This document shows, in pieces, positions 22,855 to 34,245 of a stretch of 64,000 bases of DNA. Location: positions 47,437,809 through 47,501,808 of the forward strand of contig OZ038517.1 in the NCBI GenBank assembly GCA_964036315.1, written 5' to 3'. The DNA comes from Acanthosepion esculentum. Its lineage: Eukaryota; Mollusca; Cephalopoda; Sepiida; Sepiidae. The position numbers were made by a program, and so were the translations under genes. Position 1 is the stretch's first letter. Each line of letters begins with the position of its first letter. The notes under the pieces were generated by a model, which worked only from the letters and a program-made list of their open reading frames with translations, had not been told where the DNA came from and searched no databases.

Positions 22855-25800
22855 AGGTGACAACACCACTAAGCTGCAAGGGGCTACTGGAATTTAAAGA
22901 GAATTAGAAGGCATTAGAAGGAACCAGAAACCCAATCCTAAACAGGAAACAAGGGATAAACCTCTACTCCTCTATTCACCCCAAGCAAGGTGATAATGCC
23001 ACTAAGATGCAAGGGGCTATTGGGAGTGAAAGAGAATGAAAAAGACTTTAGAAGGAAACAGAAACCCAATCCTAAACAGGAAACAAGGGATAAACCTCTA
23101 CTCCTCTATTCACCCCAAGCAAGGTGGTAATGCCACTAAGATGCAAGGGGCTACTGGGAGTGAAAGAGAATGAAAAAGACTTTAGAAGGAACCAGAAACC
23201 CAATCCTAAACAGGAAACAAGGGATAAACCTCTACTCCTCTATTCACCCCAAGGGAGGTGATAATGCCACTAAGATGCAAGGGGCTACTGGAAGTGAAAG
23301 AGAATGAAAAAGACTTTAGAAGGAACCAGAAACCCAATCCTAAACAGGAAACAAGGGATAAACCTCTCCTCCTCTATTCACCCCAAGCAAGGTGATAATG
23401 CCACTAAGATGCAAGGGGCTATTGGGAGTGAAAGAGAATGAAAAAGACTTTAGAAGGAAACAGAAACCCAATCCTAAACAGGAAACAAGGGATAAACCTC
23501 TACTCCTCTATTCACCCCAAGCAAGGTGATAATGCCACTAAGATGCAAGGGGCTACTGGGAGTGAAAGAGAATGAAAAAGACTTTAGAAGGAACCAGAAA
23601 CCCAATCCTAAACAGGAAACAAGGGATAAACCTCTCCTCCTCTATTCACCCCAAGCAAGGTGATAATGCCACTAAGATGCAAGGGGCTATTGGGAGTGAA
23701 AGAGAATGAAAAAGACTTTAGAAGGAAACAGAAACCCAATCCTAAACAGGAAACAAGGGATAAACCTCTACTCCTCTATTCACCCCAAGCAATGTGATAA
23801 TGCCACTAAGATGCAAGGGGCTATTGGGAGTGAAAGAGAATGAAAAAGACTTTAGAAGGAAACAGAAACCCAATCCTAAACAGGAAACAAGGGATAAACC
23901 TCTCCTCCTCTATTCACCCCAAGCAAGGTGATAATGCCACTAAGATGCAAGGGGCTATTGGGAGTGAAAGAGAATGAAAAAGACTTTAGAAGGAAACAGA
24001 AACCCAATCCTAAACAGGAAACAAGGGATAAACCTCTACTCCTCTATTCACCCCAAGCAATGTGATAATGCCACTAAGATGCAAGGGGCTACTGGGAGTG
24101 AAAGAGGATGAAAAAGACTTTAGAAGAAACCAGAAACCCAATCCTAAACAGGAAACAAGGGATAAACCTCTACTCCTCTATTCACCCCAAGCAAGGTGAT
24201 AATGCCACTAAGATGCAAGGGGCTACTGGGAGTGAAAGAGAATGAAAAAGACTTTAGAAGGAACCAGAAACCCAATCCTAAACAGGAAACAAGGGATAAA
24301 CCTCTCCTCTATTCACCCCAAGCAAGGTGATAATGCCACTAAGATGCAAGGGGCTAATGGGAGTGAAAGAGAATGAAAAAGACTTTAGAAGGAACCAGAA
24401 ACCCAATCCTAAACAGGGAACAAGGGATAAACCTCTCCTCCTCTATTCACCCCAAGCAATGTGATAATGCCACTAAGATGCAAGGGGCTATTGGGAGTGA
24501 AAGAGAATGAAAAAGACTTTAGAAGGAAACAGAAACCCAATCCTAAACAGGAAACAAGGGATAAACCTCTCCTCCTCTATTCACCCCAAGCAAGGTGATA
24601 ATGCCACTAAGATGCAAGGGGCTATTGGGAGTGAAAGAGAATGAAAAAGACTTTAGAAGGAAACAGAAACCCAATCCTAAACAGGAAACAAGGGATAAAC
24701 CTCTACTCCTCTATTCACCCCAAGCAATGTGATAATGCCACTAAGATGCAAGGGGCTACTGGGAGTGAAAGAGAATGAAAAAGACTTTAGAAGAAACCAG
24801 AAACCCAATCCTAAACAGGAAACAAGGGATAAACCTCTACTCCTCTATTCACCCCAAGCAAGGTGATAATGCCACTAAGATGCAAGGGGCTACTGGGAGT
24901 GAAAGAGAATGAAAAAGACTTTAGAAGGAACCAGAAACCCAATCCTAAACAGGAAACAAGGGATAAACCTCTCCTCCTCTATTCACCCCAAGCAAGGTGA
25001 TAATGCCACTAAGATGCAAGGGGCTAATGGGAGTGAAAGAGAATGAAAAAGACTTTAGAAGGAACCAGAAACCCAATCCTAAACAGGGAACAAGGGATAA
25101 ACCTCTCCTCCTCTATTCACCCCAAGCAAGGTGATAATGCCACTAAGATGCAAGGGCCTATTGGGAGTGAAAGAGAATGAAAAAGACTTTAGAAGGAAAC
25201 AGAAACCCAATCCTAAACAGGAAACAAGGGATAAACCTCTACTCCTCTATTCACCCCAAGCAATGTGATAATGCCACTAAGATGCAAGGGGCTATTGGGA
25301 GTGAAAGAGAATGAAAAAGACTTTAGAAGGAAACAGAAACCCAATCCTAAACAGGAAACAAGGGATAAACCTCTCCTCCTCTATTCACCCCAAGCAAGGT
25401 GATAATGCCACTAAGATGCAAGGGGCTATTGGGAGTGAAAGAGAATGAAAAAGACTTTAGAAGGAAACAGAAACCCAATCCTAAACAGGAAACAAGGGAT
25501 AAACCTCTACTCCTCTATTCACCCCAAGCAATGTGATAATGCCACTAAGATGCAAGGGGCTACTGGGAGTGAAAGAGAATGAAAAAGACTTTAGAAGAAA
25601 CCAGAAACCCAATCCTAAACAGGAAACAAGGGATAAACCTCTACTCCTCTATTCACCCCAAGCAAGGTGATAATGCCACTAAGATGCAAGGGGCTACTGG
25701 GAGTGAAAGAGAATGAAAAAGACTTTAGAAGGAACCAGAAACCCAATCCTAAACAGGAAACAAGGGATAAACCTCTCCTCCTCTATTCACCCCAAGCAAG

Positions 25801-26440
25801 GTGATAATGCCACTAAGATGCAAGGGGCTAATGGGAGTGAAAGAGAATGAAAAAGACTTTAGAAGGAACCAGAAACCCAATCCTAAACAGGGAACAAGGG
25901 ATAAACCTCTCCTCCTCTATTCACCCCAAGCAAGGTGATAATGCCACTAAGATGCAAGGGGTTATTGGGAGTGAAAGAGAATGAAAAAGACTTTAGAAGG
26001 AAACAGAAACCCAATCCTAAACAGGAAACAAGGGATAAACCTCTCCTCCTCTATTCACCCCAAGCAAGGTGATAATGCCACTAAGATGCAAGGGGCTATT
26101 GGGAGTGAAAGAGAATGAAAAAGACTTTAGAAGGAAACAGAAACCCAATCCTAAACAGAAACAAGGGATAAACCTCTACTCCTCTATTCACCCCAAGCAA
26201 TGTGATAATGCCACTAAGATGCAAGGGGCTACTGGGAGTGAAAGAGAATGAAAAAGACTTTAGAAGGAAACAGAAACCCAATCCTAAACAGGAAACAAGG
26301 AATAAACCTCTACTCCTCTATTCACCCCAAGCAAGGTGATAGTGCCACTATGCTGAAAGGTGCTACTGAGAATGAAAGAGATTTAGAAGGCATTAGACGG
26401 AACTAGAAATCCAATCCTAAACAGGAAACAAATGATAAAC
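22855..26440 (-). repeat. 134-bp satellite, about 27 units, LINE 3'-end related
   Basis: 'ctattcaccccaagcaagg' recurs every 134 bp, for example at 23106 and 23240. The first part of each unit ('caccccaagcaaggtgat', 'gccactaagatgcaaggg', 'gggagtgaaagagaatg') is the reverse complement of LINE 3' ends at 32.1 and 45.9 kb. Variants (aatgtgat/aaggtgat, gctaatgg, agaagaaacc, cagggaac) repeat in blocks of five and six units. The frames of 60-61 codons found here are accidental. Confidence 0.95.
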
Positions 26441-27050
26441 CTGTACTTGAGTTCAAAAGATGTTCTGAAGGGACACACCACTTAAAAGATTCAGCAATAA
26501 GACAGTGGCATTTAAGATATGCCATTGCAAGCATTTAAGTTTTTCTTTCTCCAGTTTCAGTAATATCATTGAAAGGAGAAACTTTGAGTAAGTGTAGAGC
26601 AAAGCATGATGAATGATATTTTCCATGTTAAAAAGCAGGGAAGCATATTGACTGCTATTGGCATAGGCCATTTGAAGTCTTTCCAAATATTTAGTCACCT
26701 TCGATCAATATCTTAAATGATTAATGAGGCTCTTGTAGAGTCAAGAGTAACATCTTAAATGGCTGTTAAGTGATGTTAAATAGAACACAGCTGGACTGAC
26801 AATGAGAGGCTATTTTTTTTTTTTAACCCTTTATTGGCCGGCATGTGCCAAAACCATCATTTCTGATAATCGGAACTAGAAACAAGCACTGTCATGTTTT
26901 TCTGCAATCTTTTAGAAAGGACTTGCAGTTTGGCATGACTTGGCCTGGGTCTGCTATAGGACAATAGCCTAGTTCATTAAAAGCTTGTTTTGTGAATTTG
27001 GTAATATCATAATTGTGAGTTCAATCCATGGGTTAACTTAACATTTTCTT
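26441..27050. other. Unassigned sequence
   Basis: No gene or element resolved. 'ttaaccctttattggccgg' near 26825 looks like a piggyBac-type left end (TTAA, CCCTTT), but I found no matching right end. Confidence 0.35.
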
Positions 27051-27059
27051 CTATGTGCC

Positions 27060-27770
27060 ATGTCCTTTTAGGACGTGGGTGATGATGACTCTCCACATTT
27101 TCCTGTCCTTTGTAGCTCTTAGTAAATGGTATCTTTTTGTTATTTCCCCTAAACCCTGTTCTGCTATCCATTTACACACGCTTCTCCTTCGTCTTTGTGC
27201 CGTGTTCCTTCAGATCATGGGTGATCATGGCTCTCCACAATTTCCTGTCTTTTGTACTCTCAGTAAATAGTGTCTTTTTGTTATTTCTCCTAAACCCTGT
27301 TCTGCCATCCATTTGCACAAGCCTCTTCTTCGTCTTTGTGTCATGTTCCTTCAGAAAATGGCCGATTATGGCTCTCCACAATTTCCTTTTCTTTGTAGCT
27401 CTTTTAAATGGTGTCTTTTTGTTATTTCTCCTAAACCCTGTTCTGCCATCCTTTTACGCAAGCTTCTCCTTCATCTTTTTTGCTGTGTTCCTTCGAACAT
27501 GGGTGATCATGGCTCTCCACAATTTCCTGTCCGTTGTAGCTCTTAGTAAATGAAGTCTTTTTTGTTATTTCTCCTAAACCATGATCTACCATCCATTTAT
27601 ACAAGTTTCTTCTTTGTCTTTTTGCTGTGTTCCTTCAGAACATGGGCGGTCATGGCTCTCCACAATTTCCTGTTCTTTGTAGCTCTTAGCAAACTGTGTC
27701 TTTTTGTTATTTCTCCTAAACCCTGTTCTGTCGACCATTTACACAAGCTCATTAGGTAGGTTATGCACTG
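27060..27770 (-). repeat. About 141-bp tandem array, 5 units, LINE C-terminal tail
   Basis: 'tggctctccacaatttcct' recurs near 27.09, 27.23, 27.37, 27.51 and 27.65 kb. On the minus strand each unit encodes the LINE tail 'DRKLWRAMITHDLKEHGT' plus a linker like 'RTGFRRNNKKTLF'. The unit at 27.6-27.79 kb continues without break into LINE sequence ('KQCITYLMSLCKW'), which shows the array grew out of this LINE copy. Confidence 0.85.
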
Positions 27771-27964
27771 CTTTCCTCTCTCTTTCACTTTCCATATGTC
27801 CTGTGAGCATCAAATTTTCCAAGCCCTCTTTCCTCATTAAGTGATATAGAAATTTCAACTACCTCGTTCAGATGCTAAGTATAATTGTCCTGTTTGTTTC
27901 CATTTCATCTAAAACTTTGTCATTGTTCACATGTTTCATCTATAGTATTCTCATCATCTTTCTG

Positions 27965-28392
27965 TAGAACCACATTTCTGTTGCTTCAAGTCTCTTCTTC
28001 ATCTTTGAGGAGATTGTCCAGCATTCACTGCCATGTAAGAGGACTGATATTATGTAACAATTCAGTACTCTTTTCTTTGTTTCTGTTGCTTCAAGTCTCT
28101 TCTTCATCTGTGAGGAGATTGTCCAGCATTCATTGCCATATAGCAGGACTGATATTGCATAACAGTTCAGTACTCTTTTCTTTGTTTCTGTTGCTTCAAG
28201 TCTCTTCTTCATCTGTGAGGAGATTGTCCAGCATTCACTGCCATATAGGAGAACTGATATTATGTAACAGTTCAGTACTCTTTTCTTTGTTTCTGTTGCT
28301 TCAAGTCTCTTCTTCATCTGTGAGGAGATTGTCCAGCATTCATTGCCATATAGCAGGACTGATATTGCATAACAGTTCAGTAATCTTTTCTT
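27965..28392 (-). repeat. 105-bp (35-codon) tandem array, 4 units, inside LINE coding
   Basis: 'tctgttgcttcaagtctctt' recurs every 105 bp. On the minus strand the unit reads 'MKKRLEATETKKRVLNCY' then 'ISVLLYGSECWTISSQ'. In the parent LINE the KKRVLNCY part comes once, before MKKRLEATE; here the end of the unit rejoins its start at an E-T-K-K junction. The long plus-strand open frame across this array (27885-28634) is an antisense by-product. Confidence 0.9.
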
Positions 28393-28791
28393 TTCTTCTA
28401 AGAAAATTTTACTGTTACTTAATACTTTGCTTAGGTTTTGTAAGGCATATTATACTATACAAATGTGCCTTCAGATTTCAGTATTACACTTTCTGTCCTC
28501 TGTTAAAATACTTTCTAAAATATTTAAATTGTTGTACTTGTTTGATTTTGGCATCTCCAGTTTGTAATTCACATATTGGATTGTTTCCTTTTGCTGACAA
28601 CCATGCATTCTTTTTCTCACAATTTATGTGTTAGTACTTTCTTCTTGCTTTTCATCAAGACATTCTATAGGAGTTCCTGTGGTTTGTATTCTAGTTCTGC
28701 TATCAACACTGTGCCATCTGCATATTTAATGTTGTTAAGATTGTGGTCACCAGATGAATCCTGGTAGAACCTGTAATTCTCTCAGGTTTTC

Positions 28792-29237
28792 GTTTGTTTT
28801 GATTTACATCATATCAACTACAATGGGTTATTTAATGCCAACAAGATTTTTATTTTTCAAAAATGTATTGCTTGTAATATTTTTTTCAAAAATGTATTGC
28901 TGGTAATATTTTTTTCAAAAATTTATTGCTGGTTATATTTTTTCCGAAAAAAAAATTGCTGGTGTTAAAACCTTTTTTACACTTTCTTAGTGTTTTGTCC
29001 TCAGTTTGGGGGTTAACTATTTGCCCATAGTCAGGACCCTGACAGGCGCTACCACCCCATCAATTAAGAGGTGATTCCATACTCCTCAAAACCTCCCAGT
29101 CAGAGGCCTTGCTATTGGATGTAGTTTATCATCTTACCCAGGTCGTGCATGTAGTTTATCATCTTACCCAAGACGCAGACATAGTTTAACGTCTTACCCA
29201 GGATGTGGATGTAGTTTATCGTCATACCCAGGATGGT
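28792..29237 (-). mobile_element. Minisatellite retroposon, short copy, inserted in the LINE
   Basis: It is flanked by 'ctcaggttttc' (28781-28791) and 'cttaggttttc' (29238-29248), a target duplication with one mismatch. The LINE reading resumes on the far side. On the minus strand the element has about four 30-bp units like 'tgataaactacatcc', a conserved core ('gcaaggcctctgac', 'gaggttttgagga', 'atgggcaaatagtt'), about four units like 'gctggtaatatttttttc' (written here on the plus strand), then 'gcattaaataacccattg' and an A-rich tail. Same design as the 34.1- and 63.1-kb copies. Confidence 0.75.
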
Positions 29238-29384
29238 CTTAGGTTTTCTTCACTGTATAGAGTGAATAAGTCTGGTGAAAAGACACATCCTTGTCTTGCA
29301 TACCTTTCTATTTTTGTTACTTTGCTGAATTCATTTTCTATCCGTATGCATGCAGTTTGCTCCCAGTATAGGTTCTGCATTATT

Positions 29385-29600
29385 CTAATATTCTTTTAAT
29401 CTATCATTCTAATATTCTTTTATTCTATCATTCTAATATTCTTTTATTCTATAATTGTAATATTCTTTTATTCTATCATTCTAATACTCTTTTATTCTAT
29501 CAGTCTAATATTCTTTTATTCTATCAGTCTAATATTATTTTATTCTATCATTCTAATATTCTTTTATTCTGTTATTCTAATATTCTATTATTCTTCCCAA
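29385..29600 (-). repeat. 24-bp minisatellite inside LINE
   Basis: Units of 'ctatcattctaatattc' plus 'ttttatt' repeat about eight times. The founder text 'ttattctaatatcctttcc' is present once at the same position of the neighbouring LINE copy (near 30.30 kb), so the array expanded from LINE coding sequence. Confidence 0.8.
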
Positions 29601-29739
29601 AAATGTCAAGATTACCTTGCAGTTGCAACAGTTCTTTGTGATGCACTTTATCAAATTCTTTTGCATAATCTGTAGAACATAGGTATATATCCTTCTACAT
29701 CTGTATTAGTCCTTCTGATATTATACTTAATCTGTGTGG

Positions 29740-30930
29740 TGACTGCCCAGCATTTATATAGGAGAAACTGATATTACATAACAGTTCAGTACATTTTACT
29801 CTGTTTCTACATAAATGTTCTGTTTCTTAATACTTTGCTTACCTTTTGGAAGGCATCTTTCACTATCCCAATTGCATTTTCTGTCCTGTGTTAAAACACT
29901 TCCCAGATATTTAAATTGTTGTACTTGTTTGATTTTGGTATCTCCAATTTGTAATTTTCGTGTTTGGCTGTTACTTTTACCAACAACTATACATTCTATC
30001 TTTTTGCAATTGATATTTAGTCCTTTCTTCTTGCTTTCCTTCACTACCTTCTGTTGAAGTTCTTGTAGTTTCCTTTCTATGTCTGCTATCAACACTGTGT
30101 CATCTGTATATCTTATGTTAAGATTGTGGCTGCCAGTAATGAATCCTAGTCGGACTTCTAATTCTCTCAGAATTGCCTCACTGTATAGGTTGAATAAGTC
30201 TGGTGAGAAGACACATCTTTGTCTTTTACTCCTTTCTATTTTTGTATATTTACCAAATTCATTTTCTCTCTGTATTCAGCAGGGGGTCTAGATTATTCTA
30301 ATATCCTTTCCAAATATGTCAAGGTTACTTAGCAGTTCCAGCATTTCTTTGTGATGTACTTAATGAAAGAAAAATACTAGTGACCTGGTGTAATGGAATA
30401 ACCTGTCACCCCCTTGTGTGACTACACTATAGGTAGAAACTATCTATAAGTATCTATAAGTCAACAGACTACAGAAACTAGCTGGGATCTGTTCCAGCTG
30501 GACAGTCGGACTCTCTGCCTCTGAGCAGAGAGGAACCCGGACGAGGCTCCGCCGAAGGGTAGAGTCTCGTTCGGGGAGGTAGACTGACCCTGAACCCATT
30601 TATATGGGTTCAAAAGGGAATATTTTTGGCCAAGCCTACGGGCACGGAAAACCCACGTTAAACCCGGCCTTGTGCCACATGCAACCCTCGTGGGGGTGGG
30701 TAGCTAGATATACTAACTGGGATCTGTTTAGTAGCTACCAGACTTACGCGAGAACTACCGTGCTTCCAATAGTAGCATTCACTACTGGATTGACTTGTGA
30801 CAACCTTGTGCATAGCTGTTACCTTTCTCTCAAATTCTTTTGCATAATATAGAAAACATAGGTACACATCCTTTTGCATTTGTACAGCTCTTTCTGATAT
30901 TATTCTGAGTTTTTAAAATTTGACAAATGG
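29740..30930 (-). pseudogene. Second LINE reverse transcriptase copy, interrupted
   Basis: A 99-codon minus-strand frame (29796-30095) includes 'LNINCKKIECIVVGKSN' and 'KIKQVQQFKYLGSVLTQD', the stretch after the catalytic ADD motif in this LINE family. The ADDTVLIA-like region lies near 30.10 kb and the SPDLFSLY-like region near 30.2 kb. Coding matches stop at about 30362 and resume at 30831 ('aaattcttttgcataatat', the DYAKEF motif), so a 468-bp foreign segment sits between. Broken by frameshifts, no endonuclease domain. Confidence 0.8.
30363..30830. mobile_element. Unknown GC-richer insertion within the LINE
   Basis: The inserted block differs from its surroundings in composition. It contains 'cctctgagcagagaggaac', 'gacgaggctccgccgaagg', 'ctgaacccatttatatgggt' (a small hairpin) and a phrase used twice, 'ctgggatctgtt' (near 30481 and 30719). 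Its left part 'ggtgtaatggaataacc' is weakly tRNA-like. I see no clear target duplication, terminal repeats or reading frame. It may be a SINE of unfamiliar type or part of a larger element. Confidence 0.55.
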
Positions 30931-31574
30931 AAAAAAAAATTTCATTGAATTTAGATTTGATTATGCATTTCGCTTTTTTACGCTTCAGATCCAAAAACGA
31001 AAGAAAGAAATGTGTGTCCATGTGTATTCGTGTGTCTGCTTAAATAATGAACCATAGTATTTTTTTTTCCTAAGCTGGCATTTCTCGTGATGAAAGGAAT
31101 GAATAAAAATGAGTGACTTTTAAAAAAAAGCCATTAATGTTTATTCTGTATCTATATAATCCTTAGTACATGACAAAAGTTATTAATATATTTTTTCTCA
31201 GTTTTTTGTATCAAATTAAAGGTAAATCCTCATCTTATTTTCAGAATGACTTGAAAGCAAGAAATTCATAATAGCCTTTTCTGAAATGAATCCAAGGCAA
31301 ATCCTTATCCAATCCTTTTGTCTTATTCATTCACACCCACTAACTCCTTGCGTCTTAGTGGCTTTACTGCCTTGGTTGGAGTAAATTTAAATGTAATGTC
31401 AATCATTATCTATTGTCTTCTTGATTACACTTCTATTGTTCTCACTCCTTGTCAATGTTTTTCTTTTTTTTCTTAGAGTTAAGAAATTTGACAAATGGGA
31501 AATTCCATTTGTCAAAATTTCTGAAAAACCTTGTCGGGATTTTGTATCCTATTTTAAACACATATCATTCTGAG
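30931..31574. other. Mostly unassigned; LINE tail near 31.33-31.40 kb
   Basis: 'ccttgcgtcttagtggctt' and 'ttactgccttggttggagt' near 31345 match the 3' tail of the second LINE family (31.6 and 45.4 kb). The rest is AT-rich without recognisable content. Confidence 0.45.
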
Positions 31575-32155
31575 TAGAGTCCATCTTGCACATTTACAAA
31601 TCTACCATTTGTCCGTGCATTGAATATTATTACCATATCTGGTCTGGTGCCTCTGCAACTCATCTTGACAAAATCCAAAGAAGGATCTGCAGTGTAATCA
31701 ATCCTAACTTGGCACCTCCACTTCAGTCACTTTCTCACCAACATAATGTGTCTTTCCTCGGTCTTTTCTACAAGTATTTTCATGGCATATTATTCAGGTT
31801 ATTCATGTTGACATGATTTTCCCCCTGGTGCCCTGACTATGTGAATTTAAGTGCACTGCTAGATTGGCATCTAGGTCCCACCTTTCTACTGTTGAAATAG
31901 TTAAATTTAACTGCCAGTTTTTGTCGCACTTCCCGCCTGTGTAACCTCCTTCTGTTTACTTGCTTCCCTGATAACTACAATCTTCAAAAGTTTAAATGCA
32001 ACGTCAACCACCATCTTCTATCTTACTGTATCCCGTTCAGCTTTCAAACTTTCCTCAAACCCTCCTATACCCAGTCTTTTCTCTCACTTTCACTCTCTGT
32101 AACTCCCTGCATACTAGTGGCACTCTTGCTTGGCTTGGGATGAGATGATTAAAAG
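31575..32155 (+). pseudogene. LINE (second family) C-terminal fragment and 3' end
   Basis: Decayed translation shows 'HIYKSTICPCIEYYYHIW', 'LDKIQRRICSVINPNL', 'LQSLSHQHNVSFLGLFYKY' and later 'CFPDNYNLQKFKCNVNHH'. This is the C-terminal end of a non-LTR reverse transcriptase with the widespread 'LQSLSHRR..SLCLFYKY' signature. The 3' end has 'gcatactagtggcactctt' and 'gcttggcttgggatgagatg', then an A-rich tail. Frameshifts throughout. Related copies are at 44.37-45.99 kb. Confidence 0.8.
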
Positions 32156-32285
32156 AAAAAGAAAATCACATTCCTTGTTCAAGTGTCTTTAATTAAACCA
32201 TACTGTTCTTGTTCTGTTTTCGAAAAACAAGACCAGATATCCTGAGACATGGTCAGCAAAGTGAGAACAATCTAACCCTGCAGAT

Positions 32286-33456
32286 TACCATATTTGACGG
32301 CATATAAGTCATACTTTTTTTTTTTTACTAAAAATATCTTTTAAAATTCCCCTGCATCTTATATACCATATGTATGTTTAAAATTTGCGATAGTCAGCCG
32401 AAATTAGCTACCTGGCAACTCATACTAGCTTAGACCTTAGAGTAACTTTCATATACCTATTGTCATTATTTAAAAGGCTGTTATGCAGATTAAAAGTATA
32501 ATATTCATTATATTAATTTCATCACGTTTAATATTAGTTCTTTGTTTCACTAAAATTATATGCAACAAATTCAAATTATATATTTGTAAAACATATTTGT
32601 TTCATTAATATTTTTCTTGCGATAACTTCCGGTTGCATTGGTATGAATACAATCAGAATGTTTATATCCTAATTATTCCATGATAGTAATATTGAAAATA
32701 TGTATCAGCGTTTTGATAACGAAGACAACGGATTTTATGGATTTGAAGATGTGTATTGTTCAGGAAAGACAATAAAATATGTTGTTAATTATAAGTACCG
32801 TATTTGACAGCATATAAGGCACTTGTTTTTCCTAAAAATATCTTTTAAAATTCCCCTGCGTCTTATATGCCATATGTAGGTTTAAAATTTGCAATAGTCG
32901 GCTAAAATTAGCTAGCTGGCAACTCCTATTAGCTTATACTTCAGAGTAACTTTCATATACCTATTTTCATTATTTAAAAGGCTATTATGCAGATTAAAAA
33001 TGTTATCATTGATAATATTCATTATATTAATTTCATCACGTTTAATATTAGTACTTTGTTTCACTAAAATTATACGGAAGATGGCGCCTTATTTAACGAC
33101 AATGATCGTAGTATTGAAAATGAGTATCAGAGTTTTGATAACGAAAACGACGAATTTTATGGATTTGAAGATGAATAAAATTTTAATGGTAACTGTACTG
33201 TTTTGCTCAATTGTAATAATTGCTTGATTTTTATTTTGTTTTCTTACCTTTGGATATAATAAAGTTTTTATAGGATCGTGTTCTTTTTATCCTGTTATTT
33301 TTCGTTTAATTTTAATCATGGCTTGTTTAACCAAAATAATACCTCATAAATATAGCCTAGATTGTACCATTTACTAACAATTTTACTAATTACTCATTTT
33401 TTCTTGATTTGCCCTGCTGAAATTGGGGTGCGTCTTATACACCGTCAAATACAGTA
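32286..33456. mobile_element. Pogo/Tigger-like element, two partial copies in tandem
   Basis: The left ends are 'ccatatttgacggcatataa' (32288) and 'ccgtatttgacagcatata' (32798). The right end is 'gtcttatacaccgtcaaata' (to 33452). These match as inverted repeats, next to TA. Both halves share 'aatatcttttaaaattcccc'. Just before the right part, a frame reads 'SIENEYQSFDNENDEFYGF' plus 'EDE' and stop, and the first copy has 'FDNEDNGFYGFEDV'. These look like an acidic C-terminal tail of a pogo-type transposase. The DDE core is absent. Confidence 0.65.
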
Positions 33457-33469
33457 AATAAAGGGTGCA

Positions 33470-33625
33470 GTTTTAGATTTCCTGAAGGTTACCGGGATCA
33501 GCCAGCAACTGATGAAGGCTGGAAACACAACAGCTGAAATATTGTGACTGGATCAAACAAAGATGAGGGCAATAGTCAAAATGTAATGATAAATTATCAT
33601 CCCAGAAATTCAGAGAAAAATTGAA
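33470..33625 (+). repeat. Penelope-like terminal repeat with hairpin core
   Basis: 'ctgatgaaggctggaaac' and 'acaacagctgaaatattgtg' followed by 'agatgagggcaatagtc' match the 56.3-kb copy. The GGCTG/CAGCT arms can pair, and CTGATGA and GAAA flank the stem as in a hammerhead ribozyme core. Confidence 0.5.
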
Positions 33626-33639
33626 AAAAAATGAAAATC

Positions 33640-34069
33640 TATATACATAAAACAGAGGATGTCTGTGTGTCTGTAACATTTTCACTCAAGATCCATCCAA
33701 CCGATTTTGTCTAAACTTGACAGATACATTGTACAATGTAAGAGATAGGTTCTTAGCATAAAAAATCAGTAATTTTTAAAAAACCAATAATCGCTAATGC
33801 AGATCAAAATCGATAAATTCAACTTTTTTCTCAGACTTCATTCAAACTCGGTATGTAGTTTACTTATATCATGATGAGCTCAACAATACCTCAGTTTTAT
33901 TTCTATGCCATAGGATTGAGGGAAAAACTGTGAAAAACGAAAAATCGATTTCAACATAAATTTGAAACTAAAAACTCCCTCAATTTTCAAGCAATCTAAT
34001 ACAAACTTCATTCAATTGTTGCCAACAATAAGTTGTTTGTTTAACAGTCATTTAACTTGATAATTGAAT
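33640..34069. repeat. Unclassified repeat hosting the retroposon
   Basis: 'agaggatgtctgtgtgtctg' and 'ccatccaaccgattttgtc' have the look of a dispersed non-coding repeat. It resumes after the retroposon at 35852 ('ttttctggtttcttgttg', 'caaccaattttcatcaaac'). Confidence 0.45.
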
Positions 34070-34245
34070 CCACCCATCTAGGGACGTCCTGGGTACGACG
34101 TTAAACTGCATCCAACAGCAAGGCCTCTGATCAGGAGGTTTTGAGGAAGCGTGGAACCACCTCTTAATTGCTGGTGTTCCCAGGTCCACCCAGACCCGCG
34201 GTGGTAGCACCTGTTGGGGTCCCAGCTATGGGCAAATAGTGAACT

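Larger units (their letters stand above)
27050..29735 (-). pseudogene. LINE reverse transcriptase, C-terminal part, with internal tandem expansions
   Basis: Read on the minus strand from 29735 down, recognisable pieces come in the order expected of a non-LTR reverse transcriptase of the kind often mis-annotated as craniofacial development protein 2. First is 'DYAKEFDKVHHKELLQLQ' (near 29.65 kb), then the CVLSPDLFS-type region (29.25 kb), 'RVLNCYIISVLLYGSECWT' and 'MKKRLEATEMWFYRKMMR' (28.0-28.4 kb), and a tail with 'RKLWRAMTAHVLKEH' (27.6 kb). The copy is interrupted by a retroposon at 28792-29237 and swollen by three tandem expansions (24 bp, 105 bp and about 141 bp units). Frameshifts and stops are frequent. 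The 5' part with endonuclease is missing. Confidence 0.85.

Noticed and set aside
12240..26440. CRISPR-like appearance of regularly spaced repeats
   Set aside because: Units are contiguous and near-identical with no unique spacers, and the context is an animal intron.
26825..27040. Possible second piggyBac-type MITE starting at TTAACCCTTTATTGG
   Set aside because: No matching right end followed by TTAA could be found.
27885..28634. 249-codon plus-strand frame, the longest in the window
   Set aside because: It is antisense to LINE reverse transcriptase and spans the 105-bp LINE-derived array.
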